In this document: one piece after another, positions 21,571-30,322 of the stretch
Layout: each line of letters opens with the position of its first letter
Numbering within the stretch: position 1 is the first letter of the stretch
Assembly: GCA_949317995.1 (NCBI GenBank)
Contig: OX439042.1
Span: 13,991,174 to 14,055,173, forward strand
Source: Acholoe squamosa
Taxonomy: Eukaryota > Annelida > Polychaeta > Phyllodocida > Polynoidae
DNA length: 64,000 nt
Reading direction: 5' to 3'
Position numbers and translations under genes: made by a program
Notes under the pieces: generated by a model
Database searches by the model: none
What the model was told of the DNA's origin: nothing
What the model saw: the letters and a program-made list of their open reading frames with translations, nothing else

Positions 21571-21661
21571 AGTAGCGGTGTAGTAGTAAATCCGGTTTGT
21601 AGTTCAAAAGTCCATATTAGTGTAAATTGTCCATGATTTTATAATAGGCACAGTCATTATA

Positions 21662-24600
21662 TTATGGCACAGTACAATTATGGTGTTTACAGCATTCGTA
21701 CTCCTCCTCCAGAGTGACTTGTTTGTTTCTCCTTCTGTTTTCAGTTTCCGGATTAGGGTACAGTTTGGTACCCGAATCAATACGGGTTGGATAAAAAAAT
21801 GGTTTCTTATCCAACAATACATAGGTAATAGCACCCCGGGACACACAATTATGTCCGATCTTCATGCAACAGTTTTTACTGTTCCATGTTCTCCTCGGGT
21901 GGCTGGTTTGGACCCGGTTGTTGAGCCTGTGGCTGAACGGAGGGGTTCCATCCGTAGGTGCCAATGCGGGGACAGCAGGTGTTAGTTTCACCTTCTGGCG
22001 TGCCTCGAACAGGTTCAAAGCATGCTCAGGTGTGCCGTCCCAGTTATCCATGATAACTCCAAAAACCTTGAAGAACTTTTGCTGGTTCTTCATGTTCGTT
22101 GCTCGTTCTAGGTCGAGCATCTGAGAAGCTGTTTCCTTCTTGGATAGGGCCTCCTGCCGCAGATTAGCAGCTTCCTGCTTATCTTTGGCAACATCCGCCT
22201 TTATCTGAGTCGAGATCCGGTTGATCTCTGACTTCTGGATCGCGTCAATGCACTGGAGAGTGCTCGACACGGTCCGACGATACATATCCAGGTGGAGGTT
22301 TTCCAGATGGTGCTGTAACTTCTCAAATTGCTTGCTCTGGATATTGCAAGACAATTTATCCTCCTTCTTGAAGAAGGTCTCCACTGTCTGGATCAGCTTA
22401 GGCTGATGAACCACAGCACCAGGTGGGGGTACCTGACCCTGAGGCTTCGGCTGTGCTCCAGACCCACTCGCAGTGACAGCTACCCGCGTGTGCGAAGAAG
22501 CAACCGCAGTAGTAGCCGCACTAGCAGTGGTCGAAGAAGGGCCTTGCTTTGGTAATCCCTGAGCTAGGGGCAACCGCGACAATTCCCTTCTAAGGTCTTT
22601 GGCTGTCAACAATGGCGCGGGTGGACGTTGTCTCACCACAGCACTCATTGTAGGTCGGGGAGCTTGACCTCCTACTGTCGGCAGTTCCTGCTTGACCCTC
22701 CCGTACTGATCAAAGATTTGCATCTCTGGTCCGGGTGGGCCCATAGCAGGGTACTGCTTCGGGTCTTTGACATTCAAAGGCGCGTGTTTCCGGGAGGACT
22801 GGCCACCCGGTCCACTGACACCAAAGAATGTCGGGTTCTGTGCACCTAGTGGAGTTGGTGCTCGTCCATAATGGGAAGGAGTTCCAGTAGGAGATGGAAG
22901 ATGTGGCTTCTTCCTTCCCCCATTCGTCTGTCTCTCCAACGCCTCCAGTGGTGACCTGGCTCGGCTTGGAGATTCAGACGCCTGTCTCTTCCTATCTGCC
23001 GCGGAGGGTCCCTGGCGGTAATCCCTGCGGCTTCGGATCTGTTCTCCGGATGGAGTTACGTAAGCCCCACCACGACGGCGGGCCTTGTTGCTCCTCCATT
23101 CGTTCAACAGATCGTACTCCTCCTGAGCGTACTCTAGTTTGCCGGACCCGGGAGTCTGGGCAAACTGAGCCTTTAGTTTCTGGTTAGTACCAGGAATCGT
23201 AGGCGCAAACTGCTTCGTACTCGGTGTGAGGAAAGCCAACTTCTCTGCATTGAGGCCCTTAAGGTTACCATAGAGTTCAGAGTGAATTTTCATCACCCGA
23301 TCTATGGCTGCCTCCAGGCCCTCTCCATGCGAAGTCACATAGTGCCGGACCATGTCTCCGCGTCGGGGGGTGACACATCCTGTGCATTTAGCACATTTCT
23401 TGCCAACCTCCTGGTCGCAGACATATTCCGGCCTCTGGTGCATATGAACCTCCACGAGATGACGAAGGAACTCGTCTTTCTCGATGAAGAATTCAACCTC
23501 ACCCTCACTTTGAGTACAACGTTGAAAGGGACAATCCTTACGATCCTCCCCGTAGTACTCATCTAGAGCAAACTTGAGCTTGCCCTTCTGGTCGTAATTG
23601 TACAGACCATTGGGCGAATTCTTAACGAATTCCCAATAGATCCAGTACATATTGGCCGGTTTTCTATCGGAGAGCTTCTTGCGAAGCCATTCCTCCATAT
23701 CTTCACGCTTCTCACAGGTGATCCGAGGGGGCAGTCTCCATACGGATTTACTCCCCTTCAGGTGTCCCCTGTGTAGAGGAATGAAGTCGGCAAAGTTGCT
23801 ATTGGCGTTAGCCCAGATAGCAGCCTCTTGCTCGTCAGTCGGAGTGGCATCCACAACTGGGTCAACCGGCGCCTCTCCCTCCGGGTCGGATGGTACATCC
23901 ACAGGTTGCACAACGGGTTGTTGACCCGCGAGAACCTGGGCTGCGGCATCTTGAGCGTCTCCACTCAAATCGGCCATTACGTCGTGTAGCTTGACGATTG
24001 GCACACTGAGCTCAACTTTTACGGTTGGGACAGCCAGTTCAGCTTCTGTATTATCAGCTTGAACGTCTACCTCGATAGGTTCAGGTTTGCGTTGGTCCAC
24101 CCTCTTCTTATTCCGCCTGCGGGATCTGCCGTTAGTAGAAGTGCCAGGCTCGGATGCGTCCGTCTCATTGCCGGAGACATCCGAAGCCTTAGTGCCCTTC
24201 TTATTGGCTGAGCGTGGAGACACCCGACGGGTTCGGGTACTGTCGGCCACACTCGTGCTGGTAGAGGGTTCGGTTCCTGACCGCTTCCCTTTACCCTTAC
24301 CTTTGGTGGGGGTTGCTTTACCCTTTCCACCAGCTGCTTTCCCCTTTACTTGCTCAGTCTTCGTAGGGGTAGACTGAGCAGTTTTAAGGGAACCATCTGC
24401 ATCAGGTAGGGCCTTCTCAGGTACTACTGCTGCGCCTCCCAAGGTAGGAGCTTCAGCAGGAGACATGAGACGGTCCATCCGATCAGCCATCTTGGCTGTT
24501 ATTTGCACGGGTGCGGGTCCGGGTACTAACTCCGGATGCGCCAGTGCATACTGCCTCTCCAATAGACGTACTACGAGGTCCTGTATTACCCCGAGTATGT

Positions 24601-25543
24601 CTAGTGGAGACACACCTATATGGGCCTCTTCTGCCTCAATGGTTTGAGACGTAATGGGGACCCCTGGACAGTAATCCACAACAGCGTTACCTGCTGCTTC
24701 ATACTCATCCGCTGTGCCTAACAGTAGGATCCGGTCTCTATCTATGTATCTAGAGACCTCATCTGCCTTGACACCGGTATAACCCGTTTTGTCAGACACG
24801 TAGGAAGGCCTATAAGAGGGATTCCTTCGGAAAGCCATTTCTGCATCCCAGACGGCTTTACGAAACCATAAGTGGACTACCAATCCTTTGGCCATCTGAT
24901 GGTAATCCATCAACCAGGACTCCGGAAAGGTATTAGCCCATTGCGGATGAGCACATTCCCAGATTGCGTTGACAACACGTTCATCAACCTCTCTGGACGT
25001 CCCATAACAGGTGGGTATCAGCATTTCCTCAGAAATTTCTAACATCCGTCCGTCATAGGGACCGGCTACATCGTGCCATTCTGGACTGTCTGGGAGGGGC
25101 AGCTCTAGGTACATTGGCCTGTCAACCGGAGAAGCAGGTCCCAAAGCACCGAATGAGGTACTCCCACCAAGACGGGGCGGCAGTTGAGGGGGAGGTGGCA
25201 TCAGAGCCCTGTCATGAGACTGGGCTCCTGCCGGTTCTCCACTCAAACCTTCGGATGGAGGGGCTACGTAAGGCTCACCTACATCAGTTTGTTGTTGAAC
25301 ACCTCGGCGTTCAGGACTAACTTGTCTGGAGTTGTCGGATGCGTCATAGAACGATTCTATGTCGCTATCGTCTACTCCAGAGAAGTACTGATCAACATTC
25401 ATTTGTTGATCCATCTGATCACAATCAGCATCGTATTGCTGATCGTCGTATGTATAAGTGGGACTCTGGGGAGAACCACTTCCATACTCTGGCGGGGTGC
25501 TGGCACCGGCACCACCGCCAAGGCGGACGGCCTCTTCTGCCAT
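21662..25543 (-). CDS. Third ORF of the LTR element: zinc-finger, disordered, coiled-coil protein (1,293 aa)
   Basis: Starts MAEEAVRLGG; in this copy a TAG lies 8 codons upstream in frame, so this start is firm. Residues 1-150 are acidic and Gln/Asp-rich; 370-500 are Lys/Ser/Thr-rich and basic. A conserved-looking core at about 600-740 (IWANANSNFADFIPLHRGHL onward) holds two C2H2-type fingers: CPFQRC...HLVEVH and CAKC/CTGC...HYVTSH. The region 800-1,000 is Pro/Arg-rich, and 1,055-1,165 is a strong coiled coil. There is no signal peptide and no membrane segment, so it is not an envelope. It lies after integrase, separated by about 550 bp of non-coding sequence, and is open throughout here. I do not recognise the family. 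A nucleic-acid-binding or chromatin role is inferred from the fingers and basic tracts. VKVE and VKQE fit SUMO sites. Confidence 0.8.
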   Translation of the reverse strand: MAEEAVRLGGGAGASTPPEYGSGSPQSPTYTYDDQQYDADCDQMDQQMNVDQYFSGVDDSDIESFYDASDNSRQVSPERRGVQQQTDVGEPYVAPPSEGLSGEPAGAQSHDRALMPPPPQLPPRLGGSTSFGALGPASPVDRPMYLELPLPDSPEWHDVAGPYDGRMLEISEEMLIPTCYGTSREVDERVVNAIWECAHPQWANTFPESWLMDYHQMAKGLVVHLWFRKAVWDAEMAFRRNPSYRPSYVSDKTGYTGVKADEVSRYIDRDRILLLGTADEYEAAGNAVVDYCPGVPITSQTIEAEEAHIGVSPLDILGVIQDLVVRLLERQYALAHPELVPGPAPVQITAKMADRMDRLMSPAEAPTLGGAAVVPEKALPDADGSLKTAQSTPTKTEQVKGKAAGGKGKATPTKGKGKGKRSGTEPSTSTSVADSTRTRRVSPRSANKKGTKASDVSGNETDASEPGTSTNGRSRRRNKKRVDQRKPEPIEVDVQADNTEAELAVPTVKVELSVPIVKLHDVMADLSGDAQDAAAQVLAGQQPVVQPVDVPSDPEGEAPVDPVVDATPTDEQEAAIWANANSNFADFIPLHRGHLKGSKSVWRLPPRITCEKREDMEEWLRKKLSDRKPANMYWIYWEFVKNSPNGLYNYDQKGKLKFALDEYYGEDRKDCPFQRCTQSEGEVEFFIEKDEFLRHLVEVHMHQRPEYVCDQEVGKKCAKCTGCVTPRRGDMVRHYVTSHGEGLEAAIDRVMKIHSELYGNLKGLNAEKLAFLTPSTKQFAPTIPGTNQKLKAQFAQTPGSGKLEYAQEEYDLLNEWRSNKARRRGGAYVTPSGEQIRSRRDYRQGPSAADRKRQASESPSRARSPLEALERQTNGGRKKPHLPSPTGTPSHYGRAPTPLGAQNPTFFGVSGPGGQSSRKHAPLNVKDPKQYPAMGPPGPEMQIFDQYGRVKQELPTVGGQAPRPTMSAVVRQRPPAPLLTAKDLRRELSRLPLAQGLPKQGPSSTTASAATTAVASSHTRVAVTASGSGAQPKPQGQVPPPGAVVHQPKLIQTVETFFKKEDKLSCNIQSKQFEKLQHHLENLHLDMYRRTVSSTLQCIDAIQKSEINRISTQIKADVAKDKQEAANLRQEALSKKETASQMLDLERATNMKNQQKFFKVFGVIMDNWDGTPEHALNLFEARQKVKLTPAVPALAPTDGTPPFSHRLNNRVQTSHPRRTWNSKNCCMKIGHNCVSRGAITYVLLDKKPFFYPTRIDSGTKLYPNPETENRRRNKQVTLEEEYECCKHHNCTVP

Positions 25544-26097
25544 CGACAGAAGTGGCTATTCGGGGATAAAATATCCCAATTCACCGGATAAGCAGTAAGT
25601 ACTGCTTACCCAGTGAAAGGCGGGTGCCTTTTAACGAGGGCACACCTCAGAATATGGCTGTCACGGGCTATCAGACTCCAACAAGAGTAAGACCACCCTC
25701 GGCCACGTCTTCTTCCTTTGCAGGAATAAGACAATATGGCGGGATACTCGAACTTGAATCGCTGCGCATGATCAAACCGGCGCCTCACGTGACCATTCGA
25801 AAATGGGTCAACAACTTTCCCGCGTGCCCTTAATTAGGTCACGAGCCCTTACATAAAAACAATACAATACCCGATCGGTCGTCTGTCCATACTCAGGGTT
25901 CAACTATGACAACTCGCTAGGTATTATGGAGTTTATGGATAGCATAAGCATATCCACCGGATTATCCGTCCAAAACCATGGGTACATTGTCATAGGGCCT
26001 TTTCCAGAAACTCATGACCGGCTCAAATATACATTGAACTAGGTTACAACATATAACAGTACACAGTACAGGACAACACACTCGTTGTGTTAACAGG
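25544..26097 (-). other. Spacer between integrase and third ORF
   Basis: No reading frame on either strand. It is kept in both copies (50,367-50,910) with very few differences, so it may hold a splice acceptor or promoter for the third ORF. I cannot identify either with confidence. Confidence 0.4.
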
Positions 26098-27381
26098 CTA
26101 GGTTACGGCAGTCTTTAGCAACCTTGGACTGCGTCTAAGAGGTTTTGAGGCCTCTTTTATTGACCTGGTATCCATAAGAGCCTTTTCCAAGGTCTTCTTA
26201 GCCTTAGAAGGACCTTTCCTCTTATTTTTACCTGCGCCTGCCGAGACTTTTTGTATCTTCCCCTGTTTTCCGGATGTTACGACAGGGGGCACCACCCTCT
26301 TCGGGTCTGCAACCTTCCGTGGCCGCCCGGGTCCTCGCTTTCGGGTCAGTACCACTTCGAGTTGCTTAACACGACTCTGTTCCATTACTTTCAATAGACC
26401 ATCACCATACATTTCGGTGGAGGTATCCCTCCCTCTCCATGGGCGTAGTCTCGCTACATTTGACTTGTAACATTTACCAAGCTGTGATTTAATAATCACT
26501 GTGCAATCACTAATAACCTGAGTTATAGTGAAAGGTCCATCCCAATTGCTGGCTAATTTCAGGTTGGCTAGAGGTTGGTGTAGACGCAGTACTCTATCCC
26601 CTAGATTAAAAAATCTAGCTTTTAGACCTGTGTCATAGCCAACTTTCTGCCAACGCGCAGTTTTCTGCAACTCGTCTCTAACCCTCTCATAGGCTTGTTT
26701 GAAATTATCCCGTAGGGATTCTACAAACATCACCTGGCAAGGGGTTTCCGGATTCATTCTTATTACGCCAAACACCAAATCGGCTGGCATAATCAAATCC
26801 TCTCCAAAAACGAGGAGATTAGGAGAACAGTTTGTGCTCGAATGTACAGTGCCATTATAGGCATGTACCACGAATTCGCATTGTTCATCCCAATCATCCA
26901 TCTGCTCATTTACCAGAGACTTCAATACTTGGATCAAAGTCCTATTGAATCTCTCTACCTGTCCATCGCTCTGTGGTCTATAGGGATTAGTTCTTGTCTT
27001 GCAGATCGCCAGACAACTACACATCTCTTGCCACAGACTAGACTCAAATTCTCTGCCTTGGTCACTATGTAACATGAGTGGGACACCTAAGTGCAGCACC
27101 CACCCTTTTACAAAGGCCATAGCACAAGTAACAGCCTTATGATCCGGTAGAGGAAACACTCGGGTGTACTTGGTATAATAATCAGACACGACCATCATAC
27201 ACGTGTTGCCACTAGGAGTGGGGGGAATCCCACTAATAATGTCAACAGCTATTCTAGCAAACCTTACACCAAACAGTTCCTGGGATAATGGCAGTTTGCA
27301 TAACCCGGGTCCTGGTTTGTTTTTACAGCACTCGGGACAGGTCTCCACCCATCGGGTGAGATCTGTACTCATGCCGACCAA
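26098..27381 (-). pseudogene. pol, integrase part (copy 1), cut off by a frameshift
   Basis: Contains the catalytic DDE core of a Ty3/gypsy integrase: D in AVDIISG, D in HSDQGREFESS and E in QVERFNRT, with the usual spacing. A GPF/Y-like module follows (WDGPFTITQV) and then a basic tail with AT-hook GPGRPRK and LRRSPRL. The N-terminal HHCC zinc site spans the break. Near 27,375 one base present in copy 2 is missing, which puts the integrase in another frame from RT/RNase H. The function would be insertion of the element's cDNA into chromosomal DNA; this copy cannot make it as part of pol. Confidence 0.88.
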
Positions 27382-30284
27382 TAGTATCGTCTGGTTAGAC
27401 GTTCTAGAGACCGTTTCTTTCCAAAGTGTCCACTAGTTCTATGTCCATGACAGAAATACATAATATCTCGTCGCATAGCACTAGGTATGACAACTTGCAA
27501 GGTTTTCTTCCTATTAGAATGGTTCTTCCATCGGAACAGAATACCATCCCGGACTTCTAGCTCGGCCCATTGAGCTAAGAATCGTCTCATCTCTCTGTTT
27601 TCCAATGACACTTCGGGTCTTGGAGGACAGATACCCTGATTAAGGAACTTAATCAAACGTGATGTGACTGCATCAGACTCCTGGAACTGCTGGATGGTCT
27701 CCAAGGACCAATTCAAGACATGTTCCGGATGGGTTTCGAATGAAACTCGAACCCCTGCCAACACAGCATTGTGTGCTCCACAATCAGTGCACTCAGCATT
27801 TGCACATTTCCTCACTGGGATTCTAGACAAAGCATCTGCATTCAAATGCTTTGCCCCGGCTCGGTGTTCAATCTGGCTGTGATTTAGACCGAATTTGGAT
27901 AGGTGCGCTAACCAGCGACCTATCATCCCCTCTGCATCTTTGAAGTTCAATAACCATCTGAGGGAAGAGTGGTCAGTCCGTAGAGTGAAATCACTCCCCC
28001 ACAAAAAGTGCTTGAACTTCTTCGTATAGACCACCACAGCCAACAACTCACGTTTAGTGGTACAATAATTTCTTTGAGTTTTACTCAACGTGTTACTAGC
28101 GAAGGCTATAGGAACTTCAACCCCATCCTGGACCTGAGAAAGGGCGGCTCCTATGCTTTCATTACTAGCATCATTATCTAGAATGAAATGATCATTCTCC
28201 GTAGGGTACTTCAACACAGGTGTACTTGCAAACAAATCCTTTATTTTCCTAAAGGACTCGTCTTGCTCGGATCCCCAAGGGAATTGTTCCTTTCTTATCC
28301 CGGGTGTCCAGTGGGACAAACTCTGGATAGGAAAGGCAACCCTTGAATATCCTGGGATAAAGTCCCGGTAGTAGGAACAGAATCCGAGGAAGGATCTGAC
28401 TTCTTTCGCATTCGTGGGTGCCTGCCAATTTGACACGGCATCCAGTTTCTCCGGATCGGCTTTAATCCCTTCATTCGAGATTATTCGCCCCAAGTAATTA
28501 ATAGATCTTTTGAAAAGATCGCATTTCTTGGGCTTCAGCTTCAAACCATTAGTTATGATCCTTTCCAGGACCATACCTAAATTTTCCAAGCATTCTTCGT
28601 ATGTCTTCCCAAAGACAATCACATCATCTAGATAGACGAGACATTTCTTCCATAAGAGGTCACTTAATAAAGTTTCCATCATGGCTTCAAATGTCGCCGG
28701 TGCATTGCACAATCCAAACGGCATCACATTATATTGGAATAATCCAATATGACTGGAAAAGGCCGTCTTCTCCATATCTTTCGGATACATACCCACTTGC
28801 CAGTACCCGGATTGTAAGTCTAGAGAGCAATACCATTGCTTACCTCCAAGGGAGTCTATAGTCTCATCAATCCGTGGTAAGGGATATGAATTCTTCTTGG
28901 TCATACCATTCAATTTCCGGTAATCTATGCAGAAACGGATGGTACTATCTTTCTTAGTCACCATGCACACAGGGCTAGACCAAGGACTGGTTGATGGAAT
29001 TATTACATCCTGTTCAAGCATTTTAGCTATCTCCTCCTCAGCTACCTTTTTTTTGGCTAGTGGGAGTCTTCTATAAGGAATCTTAAAAGGTTCATTCTCA
29101 CCAGTGTCAATCGTATGCAGTACCTTATCGGTACGCCCCAATTTTTCACCTGGTGTTGCAAAAGCTTTACGGTACTTGTGTAACAAGTCAGTTAGAGCTT
29201 CACGTTGTTCATCACTTTCTACATGGCTTTCGGCTACTAGAATGTCTAGTTCCGGGCTCCTTTCGGGTGAGGAAGGGGCTCCGGGTGCCGAAACATGTTT
29301 ACAGCCTTCTACTAATTCAGACAGGACAACCGACCCGAGGATCGTATCCTTCTGTACAGTCTTATTCCCGGTATTGGATATAGGAACCACCGTCCAAGCA
29401 GTGTTAGCTACTAGAACGTCGGCGGATTCCAATCCGATACTTGACAACATGGCCATGTCTGGCTCTACAACTCCAGTTTTTCCTGAAAACTGTCTGTCCG
29501 CTCGACATAAGACATCACAGGCTGTGCCCGGTGGTATCTTAACAGTCTGGGCTACACTGGCTACACTGCTTACTTGCCTAAGCACACATTGTACTTCGAG
29601 ATGATACGGGTCTCTCACTTCCAATATTCCCCTCTGGGAATCTAACCTTGCTCCATATAATGCAGCAAAATCCAGACCAAGTATACCATCATCCGCGATG
29701 TTCGCCACAGTAGGAGTAAGGATGAAGTCCTTATCTTCCTGTAGACTGAACCTCATACATGTTCTACCGAACGTTTGTATCATGCTACCGTCGGCCGTAC
29801 GAGCATTTCCTTCCGTTGTGAAAGTTTCATGATTCGTAGGCAAAAGATCGTAGAATCTCTTAGCAATGCAGGAGTGGCTAGCACCCGTATCGACAAGAAA
29901 CTCAGTGGATCTACCACTCACAGATACAACTGCGTACCACCTCCTACCTTTCAAGTAGGTAGGACTACTTGCGTACTTAGCAAGTTCCGTCTTAGCGCCG
30001 AGATCAAATCCACATCCCTCCAAAAACTTGAGACAAGGATGACCCGGGGGGAACTGGGCACACCCCACCCTGGCCAACTCGTTGGCCGCTCCCTCTGGAC
30101 TGATATCGGGTTTCCCCTCTGTGTTCTTCTGCCGGTTCTTGACACCTGGTGTACTATCAGTCTCCCCAGCCTCATGAGTAAGGAACTGATCAGGCTCCTT
30201 AGCTTCACTGCTGGGCGAAATCGCTAGAGGATTCTCACCAGTACCGCAAGCGGCGATAGGCTGGCAGTCATGGCAATCACTCAT
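27369..30284 (-). CDS. pol, protease-RT-RNase H part (copy 1)
   Basis: Starts MSDCHDCQ, 38 bases after the gag stop and in the -1 frame relative to gag; the frame is open back across the gag end. Domains: aspartic protease LVDTGASHSC at about residue 130; reverse transcriptase with FCIDYRKLNG (~455), the LDLQSGYWQV motif (~490) and YLDD (~549); RNase H with DASNESIGAAL (~705), TDHSSLRWL and DALSR (~840); and the start of the integrase zinc region. All catalytic acids are visible. It copies the element's RNA into DNA. It ends at a stop caused by the single-base loss near 27,375. Confidence 0.9.
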   Translation of the reverse strand: MSDCHDCQPIAACGTGENPLAISPSSEAKEPDQFLTHEAGETDSTPGVKNRQKNTEGKPDISPEGAANELARVGCAQFPPGHPCLKFLEGCGFDLGAKTELAKYASSPTYLKGRRWYAVVSVSGRSTEFLVDTGASHSCIAKRFYDLLPTNHETFTTEGNARTADGSMIQTFGRTCMRFSLQEDKDFILTPTVANIADDGILGLDFAALYGARLDSQRGILEVRDPYHLEVQCVLRQVSSVASVAQTVKIPPGTACDVLCRADRQFSGKTGVVEPDMAMLSSIGLESADVLVANTAWTVVPISNTGNKTVQKDTILGSVVLSELVEGCKHVSAPGAPSSPERSPELDILVAESHVESDEQREALTDLLHKYRKAFATPGEKLGRTDKVLHTIDTGENEPFKIPYRRLPLAKKKVAEEEIAKMLEQDVIIPSTSPWSSPVCMVTKKDSTIRFCIDYRKLNGMTKKNSYPLPRIDETIDSLGGKQWYCSLDLQSGYWQVGMYPKDMEKTAFSSHIGLFQYNVMPFGLCNAPATFEAMMETLLSDLLWKKCLVYLDDVIVFGKTYEECLENLGMVLERIITNGLKLKPKKCDLFKRSINYLGRIISNEGIKADPEKLDAVSNWQAPTNAKEVRSFLGFCSYYRDFIPGYSRVAFPIQSLSHWTPGIRKEQFPWGSEQDESFRKIKDLFASTPVLKYPTENDHFILDNDASNESIGAALSQVQDGVEVPIAFASNTLSKTQRNYCTTKRELLAVVVYTKKFKHFLWGSDFTLRTDHSSLRWLLNFKDAEGMIGRWLAHLSKFGLNHSQIEHRAGAKHLNADALSRIPVRKCANAECTDCGAHNAVLAGVRVSFETHPEHVLNWSLETIQQFQESDAVTSRLIKFLNQGICPPRPEVSLENREMRRFLAQWAELEVRDGILFRWKNHSNRKKTLQVVIPSAMRRDIMYFCHGHRTSGHFGKKRSLERLTRRYYWSA

Positions 30285-30322
30285 TCGGGGGGTAATCCGG
30301 TTGCCTTCATGGACACCCCCTC

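Noticed and set aside
22894..24377. Several plus-strand open frames inside the retrotransposon
   Set aside because: They lie opposite the long third ORF, have no domains, and follow from its codon bias.
21662..25543. Envelope gene of an errantivirus-like element
   Set aside because: No signal peptide, no fusion peptide, no transmembrane segment and no cysteine pattern of an envelope; zinc fingers and coiled coil instead.
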